Assembly: GCA_947476145.1 (NCBI GenBank)
Contig: CANJPH010000013.1
Location: forward strand, 1-56,430
Source: Bacteroidota bacterium
Lineage (GTDB): Bacteria > Bacteroidota > Bacteroidia > Chitinophagales > Chitinophagaceae
Direction: 5' to 3'
DNA: 56,430 bases
Below the pieces are notes generated by a model. The model saw nothing but the letters and a program-made list of their open reading frames with translations, was not told where the DNA came from and did not search any database. The position numbers were made by a program, and so were the translations under genes. How positions within the stretch are numbered: position 1 is the stretch's first letter; the number at the start of each line of letters is the position of its first letter. This document shows, in pieces, positions 6,239-17,702 of the stretch.

Positions 6239-9200
6239 ATGAAGAGGGCCAAGTTCAATATTTTACTGCTTTTTTTAACATTTACTACTGCTTTAATGGC
6301 TCAAACAAGCCCTTTAGCAAAGGGTAAATGGGCGAAAGTTGCTGTGCATAAACAAGGTATTTTCAAACTTACAGGTGCTCAAATTCGTTCTTTGGGCTTT
6401 AGTTTACCCATTGTTTCCTCGCAATTTCAGTTGTTTGGTCTGCAACCCTCCCTTCTTATAGAGCAAGTGCCGGCGAATCCAGTTTTAGGGCTTTCAGAAA
6501 CGGCCATCAAAGTACATGATGGGGGAGATGGTCAAATTGATGAAGGAGATTATATTTTATTTTATGCCGAGGGACCTGTTAAGTGGAATGTTGACAGGCA
6601 GCAAAAAACCTTAAAACATTTTACGCGATCCATTTCCGATTCCGTTTTTTATTATGTAACGATTGGGAATAATGGAAAAAGAATGGGGCTCCAAAATACA
6701 CAAGCCATTGTGTTTGAAAACAGAAATGAGTTTACGCAACATTTATTATTTGAAAAAGATTCCATCTCTTTTTTAAATAGCGGCAAAACATTTTGGGGGT
6801 TACCAATGGGAGCGGGTGTTGGAAAACAAAGTCAACTTAATTTTTTAGTGAGCACGAATAGCATGAACAGTGCAAGTAAAATAGATTGTTTTGCGCATGT
6901 TGCGTCCACTTCCTATCAAGTGAATGGACAGTTTGATTTTTATTGGAATGACTTGTTGGCACACACTACTTTATTGCAACCCGTTAGTGGGATGCTGTTT
7001 GATGATATTGCTAAAGAAGTGACGGATACTTTTACCAATAAGAACATTGCTGTTTGGCCCAGCAAAAGCACTTTAAAAGTAAATTATACTAGTGCCAATA
7101 CGAGTGCAACAGGTTGGATAGATTATCTTGAAATAGTATTGAATAAGCCCGTAGGTTTTTGGCAGGATAGTACCCTTTCTTTTAGTATTGAAAATGATTA
7201 TCAAAAAGGTAAGATTGTAAATTGTAAAATACAGGATATCGATGCTTCTGGTATAATTTGGAATGTAACCAATACCGAAAATCCTTTACAAATTAGTTGG
7301 CAAGCCGCTTCCAACAATACAGGCAGTTTTTTACAGCAAACGGATACTGCCCTTCATTTTTTTGCGGTCAAAAATAATGCATTTGAAACCCCTATTTTAT
7401 TAGGGAATGTTCCTAATCAGGATTTAATAAATCTGACAGGTGAAATTAATTATATCATTGTTGCGGCACCTGCATTTGTGGAACATGCAAAAAAATACCA
7501 GCAATTCCAGTTGAAACAATTTGGTAGAAAAGTAATGGTAGCCAATGCACGTGAAATTTACAATGATTATTCAGGCGGGCAACCTACTCCAATAGCCATT
7601 CGCAATTTCCTTAAACATATCAATAATAAGGCTATACAAAATAACCTTAAAGCCCCAGAATACCTGCTATTGTTAGGTATGGGTAATTTTAATGCAAAAA
7701 AAATGAAGCTTGATGAAGAGTTGCCAGTTTATGAAAATGACAATTCTACTTCTATTTTATCAAGTTTTTCCACAGACGATTTCTTTTCAATTTTAAACGA
7801 CGGGGATGACATTAACAATTACAACGCTTTACAACAATTATCCTTGGCCGTTGGACGAATCCCCGCCAGGTCAATAGCCGACGCAGATACTGTGATGAAC
7901 AAACTTATTCGTTATCAGTCTGAAAAAAAGGGAGGCGCATGGGAAAATAAAATTACTTGGATTGCTGACGATGGCGATTATAATTTACACTTACAAGATG
8001 CAGAATCTATTATTACCAATTTACAAACAAGGACCAGTTTTTGGAATCAGGAAAAAATTTATTTGGACTTATTTCCTGCAGTAGCCTCTACTTCGGGCAA
8101 TGCCTATCCATTAGCAAATAATAATTTACAGCAATCTGTTCAAGACGGCACTTTATTAATTAATTATACTGGGCATGGAAATTATCTAAGACTATCGGAA
8201 GAAGGGGTCGTAACAGCAGCTCAATTTGACAGTTGGAATAATAGAGATAAGCTTCCATTATTGGTGACGGCTTCTTGTAATTTTGCACCCTATGACCAGC
8301 CCAATGTTAACGCCATTGCTTGGGATGCATTTATGAAAAATGGGAAAGGGGTGATTGGATTGGTTGCGGCTAACCGGTTGGTTTTTGCCTTTAGTAATAA
8401 ACAAATCAATGATTTATTTATTCAGCAATTATTAGTGGATGATGCACAAGGAAACAGAAGTAGTATTGGACTTGCCTTGCAAAAAGCAAAAAATATAAAC
8501 TGGAAATTAGGGGGCGACCGAGTGAACGACTTTAAATTTAGTGTCATTGGCGATCCAGCATTGGTATTAAACAAACCCAATCTTACCATTAACAATCCGA
8601 CCGTTAATGGGCGCGCATTTAAGAATAAGGACACCTTATTAGCTGGGAGTAATTTTCAAATAAAGGGATGGGTTCAACAAATGGGTGTAACACAAGCTAA
8701 TTTTAATGGGGAATTAACTTTAACTATTTATGATGCGGTAAAAACCAAAAATACATTAGCCAATCAGTCTTCTAGTATGGTGGTTCCCATTGCGGTGCAA
8801 ACACAGGTATTATTTAAAGGGAAGTCTACTATTAAAAATGGTGTGATGTCTGCTGGTTTTATTTTACCCATTCAGATTTCCAGTATTTCAAATCCCATTC
8901 GAATGGAACTAGCAGCGTCTAGTGGCATCCAATCTGCTATTCAAGTTTTTGATTCCATTTATGTAAAGCCTAACAATATTTTTACGCAGATAGACACCGT
9001 TGGCCCACAAATATTGGCATATATAAATGAGCCATATTTTAAACAAGGAGATTGGTCAGCCAGTAATGCGATCGTATATGTCCGATTAAAAGACAGTTCT
9101 GGCATACAATCCTCTGGCAACGCATTAGGACGTGATTTAAGTATTTGGATAGATAACAATCCTATGCCTATTATATTTAATAATTATTTTATAGCAGATT

Positions 9201-9643
9201 TGGATTCCTATCAATCAGGTACCGCAACCATTTCCTTGCCTGGATTGTCTGTTGGCAAACATACTATGATCATAAAAGCATGGGATTTGTTGGGCAATGG
9301 AACAAAAGATACTTTGTTATTTGAAGTACCCCCTTCCAAAACGCTATTGTATAAACATCCGTATAATTTTCCTAATCCGGTACAATCCAATGCAAGGTTT
9401 GGATTTGAAACCAACCAGATAGGGAAGTCCTTGACCGTTACCTTAGACCTACTTAATCAAAATGGCCAGATTCAATATACTAGAACGACCATAGGCGAAA
9501 ATTCGTCGACAAAATACTACATGGATTGGGATGGTAAAACCAATGCAGGTTCTAAGTTATCGCCGGGGGTTTATTTTTATCGCTTTACCATCCAAAATAA
9601 TAAGGAGACCTATATTTTGTCAAATTCTTTCCTCAAACTATAA
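6239..9643 (+). CDS. porU: Type IX secretion system sortase PorU
   Basis: A 1134-residue exported protease of the gingipain (C25) family. PorU is the cell-surface sortase of the type IX secretion system: it removes the C-terminal signal of cargo and attaches the cargo to A-LPS. A signal peptide ends near MAQ (residue 21), followed by the family N-terminal phrase GKWAKVAVHKQGIFKL. The catalytic dyad is His646 in NYTGHGNY and Cys680 in VTASCNFAP, and IGDPALVLNKP closes the peptidase domain. Beta-sandwich regions follow, and the protein ends in an FlgD-like, CTD-type segment (SPGVYFYRFTIQ) of the kind found in T9SS cargo. porV follows after 50 nt. Confidence 0.94.
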   Translation: MKRAKFNILLLFLTFTTALMAQTSPLAKGKWAKVAVHKQGIFKLTGAQIRSLGFSLPIVSSQFQLFGLQPSLLIEQVPANPVLGLSETAIKVHDGGDGQIDEGDYILFYAEGPVKWNVDRQQKTLKHFTRSISDSVFYYVTIGNNGKRMGLQNTQAIVFENRNEFTQHLLFEKDSISFLNSGKTFWGLPMGAGVGKQSQLNFLVSTNSMNSASKIDCFAHVASTSYQVNGQFDFYWNDLLAHTTLLQPVSGMLFDDIAKEVTDTFTNKNIAVWPSKSTLKVNYTSANTSATGWIDYLEIVLNKPVGFWQDSTLSFSIENDYQKGKIVNCKIQDIDASGIIWNVTNTENPLQISWQAASNNTGSFLQQTDTALHFFAVKNNAFETPILLGNVPNQDLINLTGEINYIIVAAPAFVEHAKKYQQFQLKQFGRKVMVANAREIYNDYSGGQPTPIAIRNFLKHINNKAIQNNLKAPEYLLLLGMGNFNAKKMKLDEELPVYENDNSTSILSSFSTDDFFSILNDGDDINNYNALQQLSLAVGRIPARSIADADTVMNKLIRYQSEKKGGAWENKITWIADDGDYNLHLQDAESIITNLQTRTSFWNQEKIYLDLFPAVASTSGNAYPLANNNLQQSVQDGTLLINYTGHGNYLRLSEEGVVTAAQFDSWNNRDKLPLLVTASCNFAPYDQPNVNAIAWDAFMKNGKGVIGLVAANRLVFAFSNKQINDLFIQQLLVDDAQGNRSSIGLALQKAKNINWKLGGDRVNDFKFSVIGDPALVLNKPNLTINNPTVNGRAFKNKDTLLAGSNFQIKGWVQQMGVTQANFNGELTLTIYDAVKTKNTLANQSSSMVVPIAVQTQVLFKGKSTIKNGVMSAGFILPIQISSISNPIRMELAASSGIQSAIQVFDSIYVKPNNIFTQIDTVGPQILAYINEPYFKQGDWSASNAIVYVRLKDSSGIQSSGNALGRDLSIWIDNNPMPIIFNNYFIADLDSYQSGTATISLPGLSVGKHTMIIKAWDLLGNGTKDTLLFEVPPSKTLLYKHPYNFPNPVQSNARFGFETNQIGKSLTVTLDLLNQNGQIQYTRTTIGENSSTKYYMDWDGKTNAGSKLSPGVYFYRFTIQNNKETYILSNSFLKL

Positions 9644-9693
9644 TATTTAAGCACCTTTGACTATCTTTAATGTAACAATCATTCAAATCCCTC

Positions 9694-10830
9694 ATGCATT
9701 TTACGAAGTTAAAATTTTTACTATTTATTCTTGTAATCCTTTTTGTTCATGCTGAAATAAAAGCACAAACCACCTCTTTGAAATTACAAAGTACGGCAGT
9801 GCCTTTTATGATGATTTCACCGGATGCAAGATCGGGGGGTATGGGTAACTTATCCTTAGGGATGTCACCAGAAGCCAATGATTTATTTGGCAACACAGCT
9901 AAGCTTAGTTATTTAAAAGAACCAAGAGGTTTTTTAATTAATTATACACCATGGTTAAAAGACCTTGGATTAAGTGATGTGTATTTGGCGAGTGCTGGTT
10001 TTTATAAGCAACTCAATGAACAAAGTACCATCAATACTTCTCTTCGTTTTTTTAGTTTAGGAAATATAGATTTTACCGACGAGTCGGGCAATTCTACTTT
10101 ACCTTCTCAAAGACCTTCAGAATTTAGTTATGATATTGGTTATAGCTTATTATTAAATGATAAATTAAGCATTGGAGCAACATTAAGATATATTCATTCT
10201 AGGTTGGTGCAAGGTTCATTTGGTGCTACGGCTATTAATTACAAAGCGGGAAATACCATGTCGGCGGATGTTAGTATGTTTTATAAACAAAATAGCGACT
10301 TGCAAGGGTTTCATGCGGGTTTATTACTTTCTAATTTAGGAGGCAAAATCAGCTACTCTAATGAAACTAAAAACAAGTATTATATTCCTGCCAACATTGG
10401 TGTAGGGGTAGGATATTTAAATAGAATAGATGCTGACAACTCCGTGGAGTTCGGCATAGATGTAAACAGATTAATGGTACCCGCTAGTCCAGATAACGCG
10501 GACGCAGAATCGGTAAACCATTATTTTACACAATCAGTTATTAATAGTTATTTCAATTCTTTTACTGCAAAATATGGTGTTCCATTTTCTGAATCATTGA
10601 AAGCTTCGGTTGGCGTAGAGTATAATTACACTGACCGTTTTTATATAAGAGGTGGTTATTTTATGGATAATAACAAGAATTTGGGGAACATGCAATATTT
10701 CACCTTAGGTACTAGCTTTCAATATCAACAATCTAAATTTAACATTAGTTATTTAGTGCCCTCAGGCGGTGGAATTACCAAAAACCCATTGTCTAATACC
10801 CTTCGATTTGGTAGCATCTTCTTCTTTTAA
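9694..10830 (+). CDS. porV: Type IX secretion outer-membrane protein PorV
   Basis: A 378-residue outer-membrane beta-barrel (FadL-like). PorV is the T9SS shuttle that carries cargo from the Sov translocon to PorU. The signal peptide ends at IKAQ (about residue 25). The mature start holds the PorV signature LQSTAVPFMMISPDARSGGMG, then NDLFGNTAKLSYL. Alternating beta strands run to an aromatic C-terminal strand, LRFGSIFFF, typical of BAM substrates. It sits directly behind porU, the usual order. A small TTAGC/GCTAA hairpin (10851-10866) without a T-run lies behind it. Confidence 0.92.
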   Translation: MHFTKLKFLLFILVILFVHAEIKAQTTSLKLQSTAVPFMMISPDARSGGMGNLSLGMSPEANDLFGNTAKLSYLKEPRGFLINYTPWLKDLGLSDVYLASAGFYKQLNEQSTINTSLRFFSLGNIDFTDESGNSTLPSQRPSEFSYDIGYSLLLNDKLSIGATLRYIHSRLVQGSFGATAINYKAGNTMSADVSMFYKQNSDLQGFHAGLLLSNLGGKISYSNETKNKYYIPANIGVGVGYLNRIDADNSVEFGIDVNRLMVPASPDNADAESVNHYFTQSVINSYFNSFTAKYGVPFSESLKASVGVEYNYTDRFYIRGGYFMDNNKNLGNMQYFTLGTSFQYQQSKFNISYLVPSGGGITKNPLSNTLRFGSIFFF

Positions 10831-10884
10831 TTTTAGGCTTTGTTAAATCGTTAGCATAGAAGCTAAATTTCCTTAGTTTTTGCC

Positions 10885-10892
10885 TATTTTTG
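10885..10892 (+). promoter_or_regulatory. -7 element (TATTTTTG) of dut
   Basis: TATTTTTG matches TAnnTTTG and ends 6 nt before the dut ATG at 10899. No TTG is visible at the proper spacing upstream. It suggests that dut and the genes behind it can be transcribed separately from porU-porV, with a very short or absent leader. Confidence 0.5.
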
Positions 10893-10898
10893 CGCAAC

Positions 10899-11339
10899 AT
10901 GTCAATACAGGTAAAAATTGTAAATAAAAGTCATCATCCTTTGCCTGCCTATGCAACAGCAGGATCTTCTGGCATGGATATTCGTGCATTTTTAACGGAA
11001 CCCATATGCTTAGCTCCCTTAGAAAGAGGTTTAATTCCAACCGGCTTATTTATTGCCATTCCTCAAAATGCCGAAGTGCAAATTAGGCCCCGAAGTGGAT
11101 TGGCTATTAAGCAGGGTATTACTTGTTTAAATTCACCCGGAACGATTGATGCTGACTATAGAGGAGAAATTAAAGTTATCCTTATCAATTTATCCAACGA
11201 ACCTCAAACCATACAAGACGGAGATAGAATTGCTCAAATGGTTTTTCAGCAGGTTGAGAAAGCCAATTGGGAGTTGGTAGTGGAATTAGAACCAACTGAA
11301 AGAGGCGAAGGAGGCTTCGGGCACACGGGCAAAAAATAA
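10899..11339 (+). CDS. dut: Deoxyuridine 5'-triphosphate nucleotidohydrolase (dUTPase)
   Basis: A 146-residue trimeric dUTPase that hydrolyses dUTP to dUMP and pyrophosphate, limiting uracil in DNA and supplying thymidylate synthesis. All five motifs are visible: [37 protein letters not shown] and the C-terminal [14 protein letters not shown] at 10890 could in principle add three residues, but it overlaps the promoter box, so the ATG is used. The DUF4292 gene follows after 4 nt. Confidence 0.96.
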   Translation: MSIQVKIVNKSHHPLPAYATAGSSGMDIRAFLTEPICLAPLERGLIPTGLFIAIPQNAEVQIRPRSGLAIKQGITCLNSPGTIDADYRGEIKVILINLSNEPQTIQDGDRIAQMVFQQVEKANWELVVELEPTERGEGGFGHTGKK

Positions 11340-11343
11340 ATAA

Positions 11344-12180
11344 ATGATTAAACAACTTACCTACATTTTTATTGCTGCTGTATTATTCGCTTCTTGTGCA
11401 ACGTCAAGAAAAGCGCAAGTGATTCAGGATGCTTTATCAAAAAAAGATGCTTCATCAAATCAAATCAATGACGAAAAAAATAAGGTAGATTCTGGCGTGC
11501 TTGTACAAGAAATTTTTGACAAAATTGCTAGTAATAAACTTAATTATACCACATTAAATGCAAAGTTAAAAGTAGACTATGAAACGGTTGATAAGTCCGA
11601 TGCATTGGTGGCCAATCTTAGTATTGATAAAGGGAAAGCCATTCATATCATTTTAAAAGGTGCAATGGGAGTCATTGGATTAAGGGCCTTGATTAATAAA
11701 GACAGCGTAATACTTTATTATCCTTTGAATAAGAAATTGGAAATAAAGCCATTGACATACTTACAGGAAATTATCAAAATCCCTTTAACGTATTCCATGT
11801 TGGAGGATTTAATTGTGGGGAATCCTATATTCTTGGAAAACGCTTCCATCACAAACTATAAAACCAATAATAACAAATTACAAATTGGTTTGGCAGGTAA
11901 GTTATTCAAAAATTTAGTTAGCTTAAGCGAGGATAATACTAAAGTGCTTCATTTGAAACTAGACGATATTGACATGAATCAGCACCGAACCTGCGATATT
12001 ACTTATTACAATCATACCCCTGCATTGCAATATCAGTTCCCTTTAAATAGAGACATTGCAGTGACTTCACAATCCAGATTTGAAATCCGTTTAGAAGTAA
12101 AAGAGTATGCGTTTGATGAACCATTAAAATATACCTTTGTCATGCCTAAGCAAGCAAAAACAAAAACGAAAAGGAAATAA
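11344..12180 (+). CDS. DUF4292 family outer-membrane lipoprotein
   Basis: A 278-residue lipoprotein. The signal peptide ends in the lipobox FASC (Cys19), so a lipidated Cys is expected. The rest is rich in beta strands and matches DUF4292, a Bacteroidota family related in fold to LolB and outer-membrane lipoprotein carriers. ALINKDSVILYYPLNKKLEI in the middle is typical. The function is not established. It is only 3 nt ahead of the EnvC-like gene, so a shared role in envelope maintenance is plausible but inferred. The end is very basic (KQAKTKTKRK). Confidence 0.8.
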   Translation: MIKQLTYIFIAAVLFASCATSRKAQVIQDALSKKDASSNQINDEKNKVDSGVLVQEIFDKIASNKLNYTTLNAKLKVDYETVDKSDALVANLSIDKGKAIHIILKGAMGVIGLRALINKDSVILYYPLNKKLEIKPLTYLQEIIKIPLTYSMLEDLIVGNPIFLENASITNYKTNNNKLQIGLAGKLFKNLVSLSEDNTKVLHLKLDDIDMNQHRTCDITYYNHTPALQYQFPLNRDIAVTSQSRFEIRLEVKEYAFDEPLKYTFVMPKQAKTKTKRK

Positions 12181-12183
12181 ATT

Positions 12184-13527
12184 ATGACAAAAAGGTTCGC
12201 CATATTATTATTGTTATTGATAAGCTTAGTGGGCCGTTCATTTGCCCAAACGAACCCTAGTCGGGATGAATTACAAAAGCAAGAGCAAGGGTTGCGAAAG
12301 GAATTAGATGAGCTAAATGAATTAAAAAATCAGATTCAAAAAAATAAGAAAACTACCTTGGCTCAATTAAATGTGATTAAAAGTAAAATTGCAAAAAGGG
12401 AAGCCTTGGTAAATGGTATTGCACAGCAAGTGGCACTAATTGATAATACCATTGCAACCAATCAACAAGACGTTTCAAGATTAAATGCGGAGTTGGATAC
12501 TTTAAAAAGCAGGTATGCAAAAAGTATAGCTTTTGCGTATAAAAACAGAAGTGGTTATGAGTATCTCAATTTTTTATTTTCGGCCAATTCTTTTAATGAT
12601 GCTGTAAAGAGAATTACCTATTTAAAAAACTATCGTCAAAACAGGGAGGCACAAGCAAAAGCAATATCACTCTCACAATTAGATTTGAATGATAAGATCG
12701 GTCAATTAGGCTTGAATAAAAAAGATAGGGTGGTTACTTTAAATGTTCAAAGTGATCAATTAAAAGTATTGGTAGATGATCGTAAAGAACAGGATAAAAT
12801 AATTTCTCAACTAAAAGGAAAGGAAAAAGAAGTGACTGCACAGTTGAAACAAAAAGAAGCGCAAAGAAAAAAAATGCAAGCTGCTTTAATGAGTGTGATT
12901 AAGCGAGAGATGGCGGAGGCGGAGAAAAAAGAAAAAGAAAGATTGGCAAAACAAAAAACTTCCAATGAATCAGCTGCTACCAAAACAGAAAATACGAACA
13001 CGAAATCAACAACAAAATCTACAGGAAAGGTGGGTGCCGTGGAAGGGGGTTTGACCAAAACATCGGGCGATCGTCCCTATTCTGCTTTAGAAACCACCGA
13101 AGAAGGAAGAGAGGCTTCTATTTCTATTGAAAATAGCAAGGGTGCATTGCCTTGGCCAGTGGACAAAGGAAATGTATTTGTTCATTTTGGGGTGGAAAAT
13201 ATTCCAGGCACAAAGTTGAATAGAAATAGCGATGGAATTGAAATTGCAGTTCCCAAAGGTAGTTCCGTAAAAAGCGTAGCCAATGGCGTTGTTAAATACA
13301 CAGGTGATATTAATGGTGACTTGACCATTATATTACAACATGGAAAATATTTTACGATGTCTACCCATTTAAGTAGCATTAATGTTGCTGTGGGTCAGGA
13401 AGTAAAAGCGGGCACCTTATTAGGTAAGTCTGGTATTAATTTAGAAGGAGAAGGTTCTTTACTTTTTGTATTAAGTAAGGAAGGAAGATCCTTGGATCCC
13501 GAAACCTGGCTCCGCGCTAGAAGATAA
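12184..13527 (+). CDS. EnvC-like murein hydrolase activator (coiled coil plus degenerate LytM)
   Basis: A 447-residue exported protein. A signal peptide (to about residue 22, SFAQ) is followed by long coiled coils (about 25-115 and 160-255), a low-complexity Thr/Lys/Asn linker, and a C-terminal M23/LytM domain (about 325-445). Active LytM enzymes need His and Asp in a H-x3-D motif. Here the matching stretch reads NSDGIEI, and the later motif keeps only one His (STHLSS). That degeneracy and the layout match EnvC, which activates amidases for daughter-cell separation. The partner amidase is not in the window. The ring cluster begins 7 kb downstream. Confidence 0.85.
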   Translation: MTKRFAILLLLLISLVGRSFAQTNPSRDELQKQEQGLRKELDELNELKNQIQKNKKTTLAQLNVIKSKIAKREALVNGIAQQVALIDNTIATNQQDVSRLNAELDTLKSRYAKSIAFAYKNRSGYEYLNFLFSANSFNDAVKRITYLKNYRQNREAQAKAISLSQLDLNDKIGQLGLNKKDRVVTLNVQSDQLKVLVDDRKEQDKIISQLKGKEKEVTAQLKQKEAQRKKMQAALMSVIKREMAEAEKKEKERLAKQKTSNESAATKTENTNTKSTTKSTGKVGAVEGGLTKTSGDRPYSALETTEEGREASISIENSKGALPWPVDKGNVFVHFGVENIPGTKLNRNSDGIEIAVPKGSSVKSVANGVVKYTGDINGDLTIILQHGKYFTMSTHLSSINVAVGQEVKAGTLLGKSGINLEGEGSLLFVLSKEGRSLDPETWLRARR

Positions 13528-13585
13528 TTACAAGTTTCTTATTCTGCCTTTCTTTTTTTATATTACAATCTAATAACCGATTGTG

Positions 13586-15070
13586 ATGTCAAAATTTATA
13601 TTATCCTTTGATCAGGGAACAACAAGTAGTCGTGCCATTTTATTTGACCATCAAGGCCAGATTCACGGAATTGCACAAAAAGAATTTACACAACATTTTC
13701 CGCAACCGGGTTGGGTGGAGCACGATGCTATGGAAATATGGAGTACTCAAATTGGCGTAGCGAGTGAAGCCATTAGTCATCAAAATTTAGCTTTATCAGA
13801 TATTGCCGCCATTGGAATTACCAATCAGCGGGAAACAACGGTGGTATGGAATAATAAAACAGGCTTACCAATTTACAATGCTATTGTTTGGCAGGATCGA
13901 AGAACTGCAGATTACTGTGACACTTTAAAAGCCCAAGGGAAAGCGGAAATGATCCAAGCAAAAACAGGCTTAGTAATTGATGCTTATTTTTCTGGCTCCA
14001 AAATAAAATGGATTTTAGATCATGTGAAAGACGCTAGGGAATTAGCGAAAAAAGGCGATCTCTGTTTTGGCACAATCGATTCCTGGTTGGTTTGGAAATT
14101 AACCAATGGCAAAGTACATGTTACCGATGCAACCAATGCGTCAAGAACCATGTTGTTTAATATTCATAGCTTGCAATGGGATGAGGAGTTATTGGCATTG
14201 TTGGATATACCAGCATCTATTTTACCAACTGTAAAATCCAGCAGTGAAATATACGGGCACACCAATCAATTGTTTACCAACCATGAAATACCTATTGCAG
14301 GGATTGCAGGCGATCAACAATCAGCACTGTTTGGACAAATGTGTACAGCGCCGGGCATGGTAAAAAATACATACGGTACGGGTTGTTTTATGTTAATGCA
14401 TACAGGAGAAAAAGCAGTGCAATCAAAAAATAATTTATTAACGACCATTGCTTTACAAATGAATGGTAAAACTTATTATGCCTTAGAAGGTAGTGTGTTT
14501 ATTGGTGGTGCAGTGGTACAATGGTTAAGAGATGGTTTGCATTTAATTCGCCAATCAAGTGAGGTGGAAGATTTAGCGGGACAGGTGGAAGATACCGATG
14601 GTGTGTATATGGTGCCTGCTTTTGCGGGCTTGGGGGCACCTTACTGGAATCAACATGCTAGGGGCACCATTGTGGGCATTACCAGAGGAACGACGGCTGC
14701 TCATTTCGCGCGCGCAGCATTAGAAAGTATTGCTTTTCAAAGTTATGATTTATTAAAATCTATGGAAGGAGATGCAGGTATACCCATTGCAGAACTAAGG
14801 GTTGATGGTGGAGCCACCCATAATAATATGCTCATGCAATTTCAATCGGATATTGTGGATACCAAAGTAATTCGTCCAACCATTGTAGAAACGACTGCAT
14901 TGGGTGCAGCTTATTTAGCAGGCTTAGCTGTGGGGTTTTGGAAGGATGTGGAGGAATTAAGATCCATGTGGCAGGTAGATAAAATATTTACTCCAAATAT
15001 TAAAGAAGCGCAAAGAGCTCAAAGTATTGAAGGATGGCAGCGTGCCATAAAAGCAACCAACAATTGGTAA
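13586..15070 (+). CDS. glpK: Glycerol kinase
   Basis: A 494-residue FGGY-family kinase that phosphorylates glycerol to sn-glycerol 3-phosphate in the cytoplasm. Diagnostic segments are [14 protein letters not shown] at the start, [33 protein letters not shown] and [22 protein letters not shown] directly before the ATG could also serve as start and would add one Met. glpF follows after 25 nt, making a two-gene glycerol uptake operon. No glpD or regulator gene lies nearby. Confidence 0.96.
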   Translation: MSKFILSFDQGTTSSRAILFDHQGQIHGIAQKEFTQHFPQPGWVEHDAMEIWSTQIGVASEAISHQNLALSDIAAIGITNQRETTVVWNNKTGLPIYNAIVWQDRRTADYCDTLKAQGKAEMIQAKTGLVIDAYFSGSKIKWILDHVKDARELAKKGDLCFGTIDSWLVWKLTNGKVHVTDATNASRTMLFNIHSLQWDEELLALLDIPASILPTVKSSSEIYGHTNQLFTNHEIPIAGIAGDQQSALFGQMCTAPGMVKNTYGTGCFMLMHTGEKAVQSKNNLLTTIALQMNGKTYYALEGSVFIGGAVVQWLRDGLHLIRQSSEVEDLAGQVEDTDGVYMVPAFAGLGAPYWNQHARGTIVGITRGTTAAHFARAALESIAFQSYDLLKSMEGDAGIPIAELRVDGGATHNNMLMQFQSDIVDTKVIRPTIVETTALGAAYLAGLAVGFWKDVEELRSMWQVDKIFTPNIKEAQRAQSIEGWQRAIKATNNW

Positions 15071-15095
15071 CTATTAACGATTAAAAATTAAAAAA

Positions 15096-15796
15096 ATGAC
15101 ACCATTTATTGCTGAATTATTTGGAACCGCAATTATCATTATTATTGGTAATGGCGTTGTAGCCAATGTGGTACTACCTAAAACCAAAGGGAACAATGGA
15201 GGTCTGGTAGCGATTGTATTAGGCTGGATGATTGCTGTTTTTGTAGGCGTCTACATTACTACCCCTAGTAGTGGAGGACATTTAAATCCTGCCGTAACCA
15301 TTGCCCTAGCCGTGGCAGGAAAATTTGCATGGAATAAAGTGGCCTTATATATTTTGGCTCAAATATTGGGCGCCATGATTGGTGCTTTGGTGGTTTGGAT
15401 CATTTATCGTCCGCAATTTAATGAAGCTCAAAATCAAGGGGATCAGTTGGCTTGTTTTTCAACAGGCCCATCTATTAGAGATCTAAAACAAAATATACTT
15501 GTGGAAGCCTTGGCTACCTGCGTATTTTTATTGGGCATCTTTTTCATTCAACCAGCCAGCATTGAAATGGGCGCTATGTCGGCTTTGCCGGTAGCTTTAT
15601 TAGTGGCTGGAATTGGCTTTGGACTGGGCGGTCCAACCGGTTGGGCCATTAATCCAGCCAGGGATTTAGGCCCTAGAATTATGCATTTTATACTGCCCAT
15701 GAAGGGGAAAGGGTCTAGCGATTGGGGATATGCCCTAGTCCCGGTAGCCGGTCCCATCATTGGGGGAATTTTAGCTGCTTTTATATACCTACAATT

Positions 15797-15806
<10 letters not shown>
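15096..15806 (+). CDS. glpF: Glycerol facilitator (MIP/aquaglyceroporin family)
   Basis: A 236-residue inner-membrane channel with six membrane spans and two half-helices. The NPA motifs are LNPAVTIAL (first half) and INPARDLGPR (second half). Asp after the second NPAR marks glycerol-conducting members rather than strict aquaporins. It lets glycerol in for GlpK to trap by phosphorylation. The end of the gene overlaps the -33 element of the atpD promoter (15797-15800). Confidence 0.94.
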
Positions 15807-17339
<1,533 letters not shown>

Positions 17340-17355
17340 TTTATAAACTAGATAC

Positions 17356-17601
17356 ATGTTATTAGAAATATTGACACCCGAAAAAAAGCTTTTTAGCGGC
17401 GATGTGCAAGGCGTTCAATTGCCAGGCATTGACGGGTTGTTTGAAGTATTAGATAAACACGCGCCTTTAGTGAGTGCATTAGGGGTAGGTAATGTAAAAG
17501 TGTTGCACAAAGGCAGTCCATCCGAAAGCTATGCAATACAAGGCGGGTTTGTAGAAGTGATCAATAACAAAGCAACTGTTTTAGTAGAAGGTGTTTTATA
17601 G
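17356..17601 (+). CDS. atpC: F-type ATP synthase epsilon subunit, short form
   Basis: An 81-residue epsilon subunit containing only the N-terminal beta-sandwich (LLEILTPEKKLFSGDVQGVQLPG...). Typical epsilon subunits of about 130-140 residues carry an additional C-terminal helical hairpin that inhibits ATP hydrolysis; that part is absent here. Short forms are common in Bacteroidota, so this is not a truncation. A rho-independent terminator follows. Confidence 0.92.
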   Translation: MLLEILTPEKKLFSGDVQGVQLPGIDGLFEVLDKHAPLVSALGVGNVKVLHKGSPSESYAIQGGFVEVINNKATVLVEGVL

Positions 17602-17630
17602 TTAATTAACACTTAATTCAATAAATTCTA

Positions 17631-17662
17631 AAATCCCTTGGTTCATAGCCAAGGGATTTTTT
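17631..17662 (+). terminator. Rho-independent terminator of atpD-atpC
   Basis: The 11-nt arms AAATCCCTTGG and CCAAGGGATTT surround a 7-nt loop and run into a T-tract. This closes the atpDC operon about 30 nt behind the atpC stop and separates it from the histidine kinase gene. Confidence 0.85.
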
Positions 17663-17702
17663 ATATATTCACATGAGCAAATCCGTATACTGAACTTTGC
17701 AT

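Noticed and set aside
17356..17601. Truncated atpC
   Set aside because: At 81 residues it lacks the C-terminal helices, but short epsilon subunits are normal in Bacteroidota and the gene ends cleanly before a terminator.
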